From Neoscytalidium dimidiatum (lineage: Eukaryota > Ascomycota > Dothideomycetes > Botryosphaeriales > Botryosphaeriaceae): 64,000 nucleotides of DNA. Under the pieces are notes generated by a model, which was not told the DNA's origin, searched no databases, and saw nothing but the letters and a program-made list of their open reading frames with translations. This document shows positions 34,168 through 49,573 of this stretch, one piece after another. Location of the stretch: positions 496,001 through 560,000 of the forward strand of contig CM074698.1 of assembly GCA_037367355.1 (NCBI GenBank), read 5' to 3'. The position numbers were made by a program, and so were the translations under genes. The first letter of the stretch is position 1. Each line of letters opens with the position of its first letter.

Positions 34168-35328
34168 ATGGACGCAGACCAGAGACTAAAATCACCTAAA
34201 CATCGGTCGACGTGCGATAACTGCAAGAAATCCAAGGTGCGATGCAGTCAGGAGCGGCCATTTTGTTCCCGCTGTTTGAGACAGGGTGCCGAGTGCACCT
34301 ATAGCTTGTCGCGTCGTGCAGGACGCCCGCGTTTGAATCGACCCTTTCCCAAGCACACGCCGCCAGGGACGACACAGCTATCTCTCGAAAGCCCACTACA
34401 GCAGGGTTCCTCAGACTCCTCAGGCCCCAACGACACCAATGCCAACGCCAACACCAGTACGAACACACACTCAAACACAAGTACAGACATCAGCATAGAC
34501 GGCAGCGCAAATAATGGCTCAAATACCAGTGCGGCAACCAGCACAGTCACCAGCACGGTTGCCGGCACCGGAAACGAGACTTCAGCCGTGGGCGTCGAGC
34601 TCTCTACACTATCGACGGCCAGCCTGGAGCTCCAGTGGGCCGTGTCCACCTCGACGTTTGGCTTTCCGCCACCCGACGCCACCCCCGGATTGTTCGATTT
34701 GGATTTCGACACAATCTTCGCGTCAGAGTCGTTCGACACGCAACCCGATAGCGGGCTGGACTCCATCGGTACAGATCCTCGTTCAGGAGAAGAGAAGTTG
34801 TGCAGCTGTGCGGCTGAGCTGCTTAACTGCCTGTTCGACACCCATGCTGGGCTCGGGCCAGCGGAAGACGGCGCGTCGCGCGTCCTCAGCGCAATCACTG
34901 TGTCTAGACGCGTGCTGGACATCTGCCAGAGGGTACTTTGCTGCACCCACTGTAAACCGCGTCGATCGACCACCCTCATGTTATGCCATGCCGCGGACCA
35001 AGTCAGCATCGCGCTGGATGTAGGCTCAGTCTGGGGTGACTCGGGCAAAACACGCTATTACCCACAGGGTGACGGATTGGCCCGCGAAGATGTCCTTCTA
35101 CGTTACGGCAATTACACTATCGAAGGCGCCAAACGACGCCTAGTTCTCAGAAGCATGCTTATCCGCAGGTTGACAAACCTGCAGGAAGTCATGGACATGG
35201 CCAGCCGTACTATCGACTCGCTAGACCCCAGTACCCTCACTCCTTACGAGAAAACCCTGGTCGGCTTGGTCACGGAGGTCTCTGCAATGATTAGCTCCAA
35301 GGTACACCTCGTTAGCCTATCGCTTTAA
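34168..35328 (+). CDS. AflR-like Zn2Cys6 transcription factor, probable cluster regulator
   Basis: A single exon of 386 residues starting at 34168. The zinc cluster occupies about residues 16-45 (CDNCKKSKVRC, then FCSRCLRQGAEC), followed by SLSRRAGRPR. Together with the C-terminal region (CSCAAELLNCLF, VLCCTHCK, then MLIRRLTNLQEVMD) this is the layout of AflR-type pathway regulators. Between the two lies an unusual Asn/Thr/Ser-rich stretch (about residues 91-150) whose DNA is a degenerate AAC-ACC-AGC repeat. AflR-type proteins bind TCG-N5-CGA as dimers; TCGG-N3-CCGA palindromes of that form recur across the cluster. The C-terminus may continue past an intron beginning at the GTACAC near 35300. 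It lies 632 bp upstream of the GAPDH gene. Confidence 0.9.
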   Translation: MDADQRLKSPKHRSTCDNCKKSKVRCSQERPFCSRCLRQGAECTYSLSRRAGRPRLNRPFPKHTPPGTTQLSLESPLQQGSSDSSGPNDTNANANTSTNTHSNTSTDISIDGSANNGSNTSAATSTVTSTVAGTGNETSAVGVELSTLSTASLELQWAVSTSTFGFPPPDATPGLFDLDFDTIFASESFDTQPDSGLDSIGTDPRSGEEKLCSCAAELLNCLFDTHAGLGPAEDGASRVLSAITVSRRVLDICQRVLCCTHCKPRRSTTLMLCHAADQVSIALDVGSVWGDSGKTRYYPQGDGLAREDVLLRYGNYTIEGAKRRLVLRSMLIRRLTNLQEVMDMASRTIDSLDPSTLTPYEKTLVGLVTEVSAMISSKVHLVSLSL

Positions 35329-37084
<1,756 letters not shown>

Positions 37085-37727
37085 AACGGTCAGCCGGATA
37101 GATTAGGATTTCTATCATGAGATTCAGAATCTATGACACCTATGACAGACCGCATTCGTAAAAAAGTGAGCAAACTAGACATGACTGATAGTCAGGTCTC
37201 TTGGTGTCGTGTCTCTAAGGCGTGGAAGCGAGATGTCTTAGAATCCGTATCAAAGATCTGGGGCAGCAAATTTGACATGTTATCACCAGGGCTTTCGGAT
37301 TTGCTCGATTGTGTACAGTGGCGGGGTTTGATCGCGCCATCACACCTTCAGGATCTGTGTCATGCAGATACCGTAACTATCATACCACTTAGTCTGCGGG
37401 GCCGCTCAACGCGTGTACCCAACCTCGGCCTAAACCTGCATCCTTGCATCAAAACCGGGCGAGTCAGCCCGCTTGAGCTAATTCATGCAGTTGCAGCGAT
37501 AAGAATCATGTCGATCTGCAGTCGCAGAGCTAATTACTACGTAGGAAAGCACTGTCTTTGCAATACGAGATTGCTCGACTCATGCAATTTCGCCATCCGG
37601 ACCGGCCCAGTGCCAAGGCCATATTTAAGCTTCGCCACGATAATTGTGTTCGTCTTAGCTAAACCTAAATCGTACTTATCCAGAGCACACCTCGTCGGAC
37701 TCCGACATCATCCCCAACGCAGCTCTA
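37085..37727. other. Intergenic between convergent GAPDH and P450
   Basis: 643 bp between two gene ends. The frame at 37133-37855 on the plus strand overlaps the P450 antisense and has no recognisable domain. One TCGGACTCCGA palindrome lies at 37695-37705. Confidence 0.5.
37695..37705. promoter_or_regulatory. Cluster palindrome TCGGACTCCGA at a gene end
   Basis: Exact TCGG-N3-CCGA match only about 23 bp beyond the stop of the P450 at 37728. It is not in an obvious promoter, so it may be a displaced or non-functional site. Confidence 0.4.
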
Positions 37728-39526
37728 TCAGAATGGAACCCCCTCATCCCGACGTCGGATCATCAGCTTGGCCGCGGGATCTGCATAGTACGACGCGCCA
37801 GCGTACCGATGCTGGATCACGGCTCCCGTGGACAGTTTTAGGTCGTATTTCATGAGTATGTGGCAAAGTGCGACTTTTAGCTCGCTGCTGGCGAAGAAGC
37901 GCCCTGGGCACGCATGTTTCCCATGCCCGAAGCCGAGGTGCCGCTCGCTTGTGGATACGAACAGCGCCTCCTTGTCCTTCCCAGGGACCTCGCGCATCCG
38001 CAGGAATCTGTATCCGTCCCACTCGTCGGGCTTCTCGTACACGGTCGGATCCCACATCCGGTGCGAAGACACAGCCAGCTTCGTGCCTTTGGGCAGGTAT
38101 GTGCCGTCTGTCAGCTTCACATCCTGCGTGGCGATCCGTCTCATCGAGACTGGGAACCGTTGTCAGTATCAGTGCGGACGTGGGGAGGCTGCAGTCCTAC
38201 ATACCTACGGCGATCGGTTTCAGGCGAAGAGATTCCTTGATGACGCTATCCAGTAGCTTCATGTTGTTCAGGGATGTCTTTTTCCAGCCACCGTCCCGAA
38301 GCACGTCGGTGATTTCTTCCCGCAGAGCGTCGATAATCTCTGGGTGGCGGACAATATCCAGCATCGTCACGGTTAAGAGGTCCGATGTCGTGTGGATTGC
38401 GACGGTCGATATGAACAGCTGCACGATCTCGGGATCGTATGAACAGCCTCGAGCCTTCGCTGCTTGTTCGAACCACTCGATGGCATCGTTGTACTCTATG
38501 GGCTCCTTACCTTGAGCCTCAAGTGCTGCCTTCTCAGCGCGTCGTCGTTCAAGCACTGGACGAATGATTTGTCCGGCCCGCTTCACCTCGGCACGTAATT
38601 TCTGGGCCTCGGGGAGAAACCAATGCACAATCTGCCGTAGGTAGCTTGGAACCCGACGAAGGCGTTCCGCCGCGAGCATGATGTCGACCGTGTAGTTGAC
38701 TGTGATCTCGAGCCAGTCCTCATCTCGACAGAGGTCCTTACCCAGGAAGATCCTGGATGACAGCCGCGCGACAAGGTCGAGGTTTATTTCCTTCAGATTA
38801 ACCTCGTGCCACTCTATCACATGTCAGCGTCTTTATCAAATTAGGTCGTCTGAAGGCGGTCGTCACCCTTGTTATCCGTATATATCTTCTTCAGTGCAAA
38901 GTTTGACTCGTCTGAGAGCGGTTCCGTCATCCTTACTGCAGCGTGAAAGGCCATTAGCACCTTGGCCAAAGTCAGCATATCCAAGAGTCAGAGACGCACC
39001 AAGGTTCTGTGTCAGCCACTTCTGGATGACAAGGATGCCGATGTCATTATCGAACATGCCCTCACGAGTGGGCTCGAAGCCGGGAAGCTCGCTGAAGAAT
39101 AACTGATGAACCAGTCAGTATTTCATTTGATGCGATTTCTGTCCAATAGGGCCCTACATGTGCCATAAAAGCGACGAAGCTAAGGTTGGGGTCGTTTCTG
39201 ATCTCGTTCGAATATTCAGGCGGAAGAATGGTGGTTAATCCAACATCCGCTCCTATCATGTTGAAAGGCCTTTTGGGAAACCGCTCAATCCCCTGTTGAA
39301 TTATCTGCCTCGCTTTGACTAGCCACTCCTTTTTGACTCGACTTTCAGTCAGCTCAAACGGCCTTTTAGGGTTGATCAAAGGGAGCGCCGTGGCTTTCGG
39401 CATCTTGAACCAGTAGTAGGCAAGGACAACGAAACCCATCAGGGTACATAAGATGAAGTTGGCCCTAGAGGGACCCTCCTGGAAGAGACCCGCATCCAAT
39501 ACGGTGACGTTGTACGAATCGTCCAT
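37728..39526 (-). CDS. Cytochrome P450, CYP503 (ent-kaurene oxidase-like) type, copy 2
   Basis: The start at 39526 (MDDSYNVTVLDAGLFQEG) precedes one membrane helix (FILCTLMGFVVLAYYWF). Conserved blocks are INPKRPFELTESRVKKEW, TTILPPEYSNEIRNDP, the I-helix VAIHTTSDLL, the ExxR helix IKESLRLKPI and the heme loop GFGHGKHACPGRFFASSE. Introns lie near 39105-39155, about 38945-39000, 38820-38870 and 38150-38205. It parallels the P450 at 17105-18900 block by block, so the two are paralogues that may carry out successive oxidations, as ent-kaurene oxidases do on one methyl group (inference). It is divergent from the P450 at 40118, with a cluster palindrome between them. Confidence 0.92.
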
Positions 39527-39971
39527 GTCTGCTGAGAGGAATATGTCAAATGGTAGATGAGTGTCGCGTGAAACGGTAGTTTGTATACCCTTATATACTA
39601 AACGTAAGAGGACTGCTGAGAGACGCTGTTTTACCGGTCAAATTTCAATAGAAGTCAAACACGTGGACGAGATCGCGAGCTTTCACGAGGTTCTTTCTTT
39701 TTTACTTATTTTTAGCGTCTAAATTGCTCCGTGGCCGGGCGTGAGTAACCTCATTTAGCCGTCAATAAGATATAACATCTATTCTTACAATCCGTCATTG
39801 ATGGTCACATAATATGCTTGCACACTCACAACTCCTTAATACATACTCTACAGGTACAAATGGTCACCGCTACGGTTTGGAAGGTCTTTTCCAATCAAGC
39901 GAGTCATGGCCTCAGATGCCCTACTCTAAGCACCGGTAAGAAGTTGTGCGCAACGAAAGAGATCAGTCCTT

Positions 39972-39982
39972 TCGGAGTCCGA
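39972..39982. promoter_or_regulatory. Cluster palindrome TCGGAGTCCGA
   Basis: Exact TCGG-N3-CCGA match in the 591-bp divergent promoter between the P450 starting at 39526 and that starting at 40118, about 140 bp from the latter. Confidence 0.75.
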
Positions 39983-40117
39983 GTCGTCAATTTTAACCTG
40001 CGTGAGCCTCGCTTGCTTCTTGCCGATTTGATGCAAATGCGCCGAATCTAAAAGACACGCACGCGGCTACAGGAATGCAAAATTTCCACACCAGTCTGTA
40101 GAGCTACTCCTCTCAAC

Positions 40118-41931
40118 ATGGGTTCTCCTACTTTGTTCGCACCTCGAAACTTTCATGTCGTGCAGCCGACTCAGATATTCATCGCTTTGCTCGCCATAGT
40201 ATTGTTAGTAAGTTTTGATCCTAGATAGTACACTTGCCTTGAAACCTGCTAATTCTTGCTTGCAGTACATTCTTTACCACGCCAGCATTTGGGTCTACAA
40301 TATCTACTTCCATCCCCTTGCCGGATATCCCGGCCCATTGCTATCTCGTGCATCATCGTTGTGGTACGCTCGCTCGCTTTCTCGTGGTAGGATTGCTCAA
40401 GATACGTTGACCTTGCACGATCGTTATGGCCCGATCGTCCGGATCGCACCGGATGAGCTTTCGTACATCAATCCCGAGAACTGGAAGGAGATATACACAT
40501 TCAAACCCGGAAGAGGGGAGTTGATCAAAGACCCGAGATACCACGATACCGTCAAACCAACACCAACCGTTCTGACCGGAAATTGGGATGAACATAGCCA
40601 GTACCGCAAAATGCTATCCCCCACATTTTCTGAAAGAACGCTCAAGGATCAGGAAAATATTCTACACAAATACATTGACCTGTTCATATCAAGACTTCAT
40701 GAAGTATCAGAAGAAGGCCAGAAACCTGTTGATATGACGGCTTGGTGGAACGTTTGTTACCCCTGAATCTGTCAAGAGGACCGTGTGAGCTGACACCCCG
40801 CTGTATCGTAGTTCCTTACATTTGATATCATCGGCTTCCTCGGTATGAATTACAAAAGGCCCCGTTTGCTCAAATATTGAAGTGCTTACGCTCTTGCTAG
40901 CTTACGGCGAGTCTTTCAACTGTCTTACCAGCCCAAAGCTCCATGATTGGATCGAGGCTACTTTGAACATCGCGATTCTCATGTCACTTGGTCAGGCGGG
41001 TCGCCAGCTGCCTGCCCCGTTCGACAAGATGTACAAGAAGTGGGCCATCCCAGAGTCAGTGCGCAGAAACGCGAAGCTACATGCGGATCTGACCAAGGCA
41101 AGGCCCCCGTTTGCCACACTGTGCTGTGAGAATAACAGTCGTCAAACAGGAAAAGCTTCAGAACCGCCTGCAGAGCGAGCCCAGTCACATGGATGTGGTG
41201 AATCGCATGATCGCTGCCTACAAGAATGGAGAGGTGCCGTATGATGTACTGAAGGAGCATGCATCCATCCTTACGATTGGCGGAAGTGAGACCACAGCAA
41301 CCCTTCTGGCAGGTAAGTTATGCAAGCCAGTAGTTAGCAGAGGCGGACTTCAGCTGACGTAGTACCGAAAGGAGCCACTTACTACCTGGCCACGAATCCC
41401 GTCGTGTTTCGCAAGCTTTCCCACGAAGTGCGTGCAGCCTTTGCAAAAGACGAGGACATCACCGTGGCAGGCGCCAATGGGTGCCAATACCTCGTAGCTT
41501 GCATCGAGGAATCGCTGCGCATATATCCGCCGTCGCCAGCAAACCACACTCGTATCACCCCGCCCGAGGGAATCGTCTTGGACGGGCAATTCGTCCCCGG
41601 AGGCATGGCGGTTGGCATGCCTATGTACGCCTCTTTCCGCAGTGGGAGAAACTTCCACAATCCCGACCGCTTTGTTCCCGAGCGCTGGCTGGGCGACAAA
41701 GAATACGCTGGCGATAAGAAGCACGCTTTGCAGCCCTTCTCGGTCGGCCCGCGTAACTGCCTTGGACGCGCTCTCGCATATCAAGAGATCAAACTGGCTT
41801 TGGCGAAGCTCGTGTGGCATTTCGATATAGAGCTGCGTCCTGAGAGTAAGAATTGGACAGACCAGCAGAATTTCACGTTCTGGGTAAAGCCTCAGCTATG
41901 GGTGAACCTCACTCCTGCGCGCAGGTCATGA
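40118..41931 (+). CDS. Cytochrome P450, CYP65 (isotrichodermin C-15 hydroxylase-like) type, copy 2, with a GC-AG intron
   Basis: Exon 1 (MGSPTLFAPRNFHVVQPTQI) is followed by YFHPLAGYPGPLLSRASSLW and RIAPDELSYINPENWKEIY. Introns lie at about 40208-40265, 40752-40811, 40841-40901, 41098-41149 and 41313-41370. The fourth must use a GC donor (AAG|GCAAGG) to restore LTKEKLQNRL. The I-helix reads LTIGGSETTATLLAG, the K-helix IEESLRIYPPSPAN, and the heme loop PFSVGPRNCLGRALAY. The protein ends at 41931 and all catalytic motifs are intact. It resembles the P450 at 20438-22207 (shared FHPL, RIAP and ELS-I blocks), a second paralogous pair in the cluster. Confidence 0.9.
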
Positions 41932-42694
41932 GGGAACAGCTCCAAAGGATGGCACCGTTAGAAACTCTTTAAGACAGTATTATATATTATGGAACTTGAA
42001 ATTGATAGCCCATGGATTCAGTGTTTTGCATGAATAGATGTCACTCTTTTTTTCAGCCTCTTTATCAAGCTGGAAAGACGTGAACAGATGTGAAACACAG
42101 TGTCTACGTGTCGTAGATACCCATCTTCATACAGTACAAGCTACTCTTGACGGATCTTTTAATTCCTTAAGCCTGATTGTATGAACGCAATTTGAGAAGC
42201 GCTTGAAAAGACGCTGAGACCGTGAGATTGTGCACTTCTGTCAAGCTTTCCGCGACTATCACTCTTCTCTCCCACCTCAGCTTAACCACGAAATCACGAG
42301 AACTTTCCATTTCTATGTCAAGTCCTAACTGAGCATAGAATTGGAGAACACATCGACATATCAAAGGGTATGTCACCTCTGAGGCATTATCCTTGCTGCA
42401 ACAGACAACGGCAATAGCGGTCGTAAAATTGAGCGGACATGGAAACTCTCCGAGCACAGGAATCAGCCGGTCAATTACGATCGCACGAATGTTGCTTGAC
42501 GGACTATCTTCATTCAATTAAGAAAATCATGTAGACTTGACTTTATTAGTAGTATCACCTAAGCTGAGAGGATAAGAAGGGTGCTTCTGGCGCTCCTTAC
42601 TCCTCATGCCACAAATCGTACTCATTGCACACCGCCTTCTGGAAATTAATGATCAATTTTTGTCAAATCTCTCAAGGTTTCAATATTCAGAGCA
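41932..42694. other. Intergenic, one doubtful minus-strand frame
   Basis: No supported gene. A minus-strand frame at 42167-42517 stays open for 116 codons but has no ATG at its start and no domain I recognise. Confidence 0.4.
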
Positions 42695-43270
42695 ATGCCT
42701 ATCCATGTACTCAACACTATGGCTCCTACAGAGGGCAAAGAAGAGCGCGTGAGGGAACAGAATACCCTGAGTGAAATCCGCACTGACTCCTTTCCAGGCA
42801 AAGGAATTACTCATGAACCTGATTGGTGAAATGGAAAAACACGAACCCGACACATTGCAGGTACAAGTGCTCTGGGATGCCGGTGCATGTGTTTACTACG
42901 TGTTGGAGACGTAAGAAGCTCTCTGACTTAGTGAAGGTCGAGAGGCTGACCCCCTTGCCCCAGATTTGCCAGTGAAGACGCACGGATGCACCATCACAAT
43001 CAGAGTTATACTGCGGATCTTCGACACCTGGCACAACGGGAAGAGCTTTTCGCGTCCACGATGGAGGTTCGGCTGCTCGATGGGCTGGCGTGGTTTATGA
43101 GGGAGAAGTCTGACCGCACGCCAATTGAAAACAAGAAAGGAACTGACTATTATTCAGCCACTGGGACTTTAGATCATCCACCCGTTTTGTCGCGTTGGAT
43201 GGGAACCTCGCGTAAACTAAGGAGGTGTGTTTGGAGACGCTCGACAGGTAGTTCTCAACATGAGAAATGA
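42695..43270 (+). CDS. Antibiotic-biosynthesis-monooxygenase (ABM) domain protein
   Basis: Three exons: 42695-42748, 42798-42910 and 42964 to about 43270, with donors GTGAGG and GTAAGA. The spliced product reads MPIHVLNTMAPTEGKEER, then AKELLMNLIGEMEKHEPDTL, LWDAGACVYYVLETFASED, and YTADLRHLAQREELFAS. This is the small dimeric alpha/beta-barrel ABM fold (about 100 residues) found in quinol monooxygenases and cofactor-free oxygenases of polyketide and terpenoid pathways. The C-terminal 45 residues after FASTMEVRLLDGLAWFMREK are not typical and may be read-through of an unrecognised intron or an extension. A role in late oxidation or ring modification of the terpenoid is possible but unproven. 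Confidence 0.75.
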
Positions 43271-43600
43271 CAGACATCCGGTGCCACTAGTACGGACGAC
43301 AACTTAAAAGCAAAGTTTGCAATTGAGATCAATTAATACAAAGACAAGGCTGCTGCAAATGGATGGACCTACAAGCAAATAGGTTGACTAGGGTACGGAG
43401 CATATGTCATGCTCTGTGGTTCCTGAACACAGTCGACGAAATGGGTGAACTATAAGGTCAATTCAGCCAAGAATATCCACAGTATCCACACCAAGCTTTG
43501 CATTAATTTCAGATTGATTAGCAATTGTACGGGTTGACAGCGGTATTAATGATAGCACAGCACATATACTGAGTTAAAAGAAAAAAAGAATGCTTAAACC

Positions 43601-44198
<598 letters not shown>

Positions 44199-45124
44199 GG
44201 GTTTGCTGCTGTCGGGCCCGTCTCTGTGAATATTGGCATGGAACTGGTGGAGAGTAATTTAGGTGAACGGCACCCTTGTCTGCGTTCCCCATGCGTGGAG
44301 GGGAGAAAGACCGCTACGATGTACAGCGAATGAGAAGCTATACGCTCTGACAGCGGCCAGGTGTGAAGATACATGGGTCCACGCTAACTATTGGCTCAAT
44401 CTGATCGTTAGTCGGCGAATTTCTTAGACAGCTCTCTTGCTGGAAATTCGCCGTGTAGGATTCAATCAAGCTATAACACTCTCGGTCAATTTCCGTGATG
44501 AACCATGAGAGCGAACAATATACAATTTACGTGCTCAAGGCTTGAAGTATATGAAGGAACGTAAAGCCGACCTAAGTCATCTTACGTCTTTGTTCCTGCG
44601 CTGTTAGCAATGCTATGAAGATATGTTAGAAGGTGCAATTACTCTAATTACATTTAAATGACCGAGGTATACGTGATACAAGGCCTCATTCCGATTCGGT
44701 GATTTAAATGAGCCCTTCGACGGACCGGCCGTGCATCCCGTTGTGCCCCGATACTTTTCAGTCGAAGAGTGAAGCCAATCTCACGGACATATAGAAATAT
44801 CCTAAGAGTTACGACCTTAACGAACGCGCAAGTCCCATATGTATGATAGTTCTGCTGAGCGTAAAAAAGCGTGTATGATGGATGCCAGCGTATTTGAAGA
44901 CTAAGCATCTCTGATTTCCCATTTTTGTCGGCATTGAAATGATAGTTGCAGAAATCTCAAGCATGGATAGTCATGGGCTGGAATAACGATTTGTTATCAG
45001 AAGTGATATACAACTAATTTCAAAGTACTTTTGCCCATGAAACGTTTCATAAATTTCGGCGACCACGGGAAACAACACACTATGGCCAAAACAACTAGAG
45101 CCTTTTCTTTCGCGGAGGCAGTTG
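44199..45124. other. Intergenic, IPP isomerase relic to thiolase
   Basis: 926 bp without a gene I can support; AT-rich and no cluster palindrome. Confidence 0.5.
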
Positions 45125-46483
<1,359 letters not shown>

Positions 46484-48665
46484 TGCAGTATTTTGGTACA
46501 AGTCGTGGGGATAAGAGCCTCTTTTTCCTTTCTCTTCTTTCTTGGAAAAAGAACGGGACTTTAGAAATATAATGCGTAAGGAAGGGACTAACTGAAAGAA
46601 TTTAAGTATGTCGAGGCTGGCTGATTTCGGATCTTAAGATTTCGGAACTCAATCAAACGTCTACCGGTTCGAAGCTCTTCACACCGATCTTGTCTAAATG
46701 TAATGCCCACCTCGCTGATAGCGGCAAGAAAACCCCAAGCACGTAGGCAGAAGTCGTCAGCATCAATACTGGACGCTTTGCGAAATGCGAAGCAATTCAT
46801 TCAGTAATGTAGAATGCGCCCAGCACCAACAAGCTATTACTCGCGCAGGATGTCGCATCTGGGTCGGTTGAGAAACTGATACTAAAGGCGCCAATTACCT
46901 ACTAGTGTGAAACTCGCGGTCGCTATCCTCCGTTGCCAATGCCGCATCATCACCAACTCGCAGAGGATCGCGGGAATCTCGTTACCTCTCTCTGGCAGGG
47001 TGGTTGGATCCTCTGCATGGCGAGCAGCCTTGTGAATTGTCCGAGGGCATCATGCTGACACGCAGCTGTAGGGTTTCCCCCGACTGGCTGATGAAAACAT
47101 CCGAGAGGAGCACGGGAAGAAAATCAACGCGCTCTGGTCTCACCGCTGCCGAACTGTCGTAATTAAACGATCTCAGGTTCGGTGGTCTGAAATGTGCAAT
47201 CGGCTGATTTAAAAGCACGGAGTCAAATTGGTTGACTGTTTCCCAATAGAAAGATCCGAGACGCGTTTCAATGCAAAGAAGGAAAGGGGTTTTTTTCGGC
47301 CGAAGGGGTATGTTGCCTCAGGTGGCTAGGCTGCTCGTCTATTGTACCTTCGCATGGGGCTAGCATAAGGATCTCGCATGAAGCTGAAACTCGCACAAGT
47401 CGGCGCGGGCCAGCACCGTGAATGCGTGTGTGCAGCAAGAGGAGGAAGGAGCGGGGCTGGTTGATCGGTGAGAGGCAGTCTCAGCCTTTGCCGGGCATCA
47501 CGAGGCGGAAGCAGCGGGAGGGAGGGAGTTGATGCTGATCGCGGAAAAGGTGCAATACTGCTGGTGACCTTCCGCTTAGGCTCACCATCGTGGCTGTAGT
47601 TGCGTGCGGAGCGAGATCCGATTCAACGTGCATTGACAATGACGGTGCCGCGAACAGGAGATGTGACTCAAGATCCGAGTCAGAGGCTTTTTTCTCAGTG
47701 CCGATTGGGGCACGAAAAGCTGCATAGTTACCCCGGAACTCTAACACAAAGTGGGTCGAGAAGCGGATAAAGAGCATGCAGCCAACCCTGCAGTGCATTC
47801 TGTGGACTGACAAACCCTTGTCTCATTTTCTTTTCCTTTCTCCTCCCTTCCGAAGATTCAGAGGCAGGGGGTAGCGGAGCAAGCTCGAGGCGTGTCGGAC
47901 ATGTGCAGGGGATGGGCAGGGTGTCGAACGACACGTTTGAAGGCTCGTCGACTGATGACATAAGCCTTCGGTCAAGTAGGTTAATCTGCCGTGCCGTCCC
48001 GTTATCGTTCAAGGCTATAATGAGACGTTAACGGTAAATAATGTATTTCTCGGATACCTCAACGTATACAGTTCGCCTGGTACTATAACTTATCATCACC
48101 GTCAACGGTGCCGAGTCTTCGTCCATTCGTCAGCTTCTAGCCTTGAGCGGCGTCCCTTATCATCAGAGAGTCATGACGTGACATGGCGTGACGTTCACCA
48201 ACCCTAAGACCGAGGGTGGACCGGAGATCTGGATGAGACGTATGTATATGCTATATCAAATATGTCTACTGTGTCTATCTTCAAGCCAAGAACTAGCGAA
48301 AATTCGCGCTGGTGGAACAAGGGCGCTCTCGAGGACACGCAATCTCGCCGCCCGGCGCACCGTCCCGCACCGCGCCCCGCACCGCGCCCCGCACACCCTG
48401 CAGCCAGGAGGGAGGGGGTTTTCGTGGCCATGGTCGCAATCGCCATCGTTTTCGTCATCGTAGTCGTGATGGACACGCTGATAGAACCGGGTAACGACGA
48501 AACCCCACGACGGGCACGCGGCTCCGTTCGAGGTGAGGGGAGACGCCGGCATCGATGCTGAATGTCGTCTCTTTGGGGGGCGTTCAGCGTGGATGCAGCG
48601 CACCCTGAGCCGCTTGCAGCTGTGTATCTCAACGTCGAAGTCCGGTTTCTTCGCAGTGGTGCGGG
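46484..48665. other. 2.2 kb intergenic region
   Basis: No gene I can support. The open frames at 47481-47813 and 48188-48632 are on both strands, overlap each other and have biased composition (a CCGCACCGCGCC repeat near 48360-48400). Confidence 0.45.
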
Positions 48666-49382
48666 TTAAACAGTGGGCGCCGTCGACAGCTGCGCTTTCA
48701 GGGCTTGCAGCTGGTGTAGGTTCGAGCGGATCGCATCCAGGCTTGGAGTTCTGTCGGCGTGGTCGAGTCCCGTAACGACCGATTCAAGAGAGCGCTGCAT
48801 GCGGGACAAATTGTCGAGGTGAACAGAGGTGAGCTCGAGCAGCAGCGGGCCCGTGTCCCTCCAGTCCAGTGTGTCGCTCCCGATCGACATGGCAACCGCG
48901 TGTTGATCCCGCGCGCTCCAGCTGTCCCTCAGGAGCTGGATGGTCCGCGTGCTGACCGCCGTGGCGCAGAGCAGCAGGAACCGTTGCGCCCGGCAGATCG
49001 TACACGCCAGCATCGCCATGCACTGCGTCTCGCAGAGTTCTGCCAAGCCTAACAGCGTGTCCATCCCCGCATTCTGCTCCTGGGCTTGCTCGACACGCAG
49101 CAGCACGCGCAGTGTGTCCAGAACGCAAGTGCAGCTGCTCGCCATCCGGTCTGTCCAGCACTGGTGGGTTCCTATCCGTGTCTGTCAGTCCCTGACCAGT
49201 ACATCGGCCTCATTCTTGGCCACGGCCCCGTTGCGGAAACCGCACGTACCTGTCCGCTGAATAATTTGTGCTTGCATTTCTCGCCTCGACCGCAGTGGCG
49301 CTACTGGCCAGCTTAAAAAGCACTCATCCTCGCGGAAAATTGACGCTGTAGAAAGCCGTGCACTCACACCCGGTGGTGCCAT
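48666..49382 (-). CDS. AflR-type regulatory-domain protein lacking the zinc cluster
   Basis: Two exons: 49382 to about 49254, then about 49155-48666, using the acceptor TGGACAG to keep frame. They encode about 205 residues. The second exon reads ASSCTCVLDTLRVLLRVEQA, then CMAMLACTICRAQRFLLL, matching the C-terminal C-x-C...L-x-C-x-x-C pattern of AflR-type Zn2Cys6 regulators. The same pattern occurs in the regulator at 34168 (CSCAAELLNC, VLCCTHC). The first exon has no cysteine cluster and none is found upstream before the HMG-CoA synthase start. It could be a truncated regulator, a dominant-negative or co-regulator, or a gene whose DNA-binding exon was lost. It is divergent from HMG-CoA synthase across only 191 bp. 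Confidence 0.65.
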
Positions 49383-49573
49383 GTCTGCCCCATAATAAGA
49401 AGCCCCTGGCCTGTTGTTGACCTACCTCGCCGACCTTGATCACGAATCGTCATTTCTGTACTCCGACCCGCCCCCGGGAAAGATGGACGCTGCCAAAATT
49501 GACCGACTTCATTCCGAGCCCTCTCCTTAAAAGGCGCCGGCCGGTGCTTGCAGAGTCCGGGCGAACGGCCAGC

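Noticed and set aside
42167..42517. 116-codon minus-strand frame
   Set aside because: No ATG at the start, no recognised domain, and no splice context that would make it an exon.
48188..48632. Overlapping frames on both strands
   Set aside because: Driven by a GC-rich CCGCACCGCGCC repeat; no domain and inconsistent frames.
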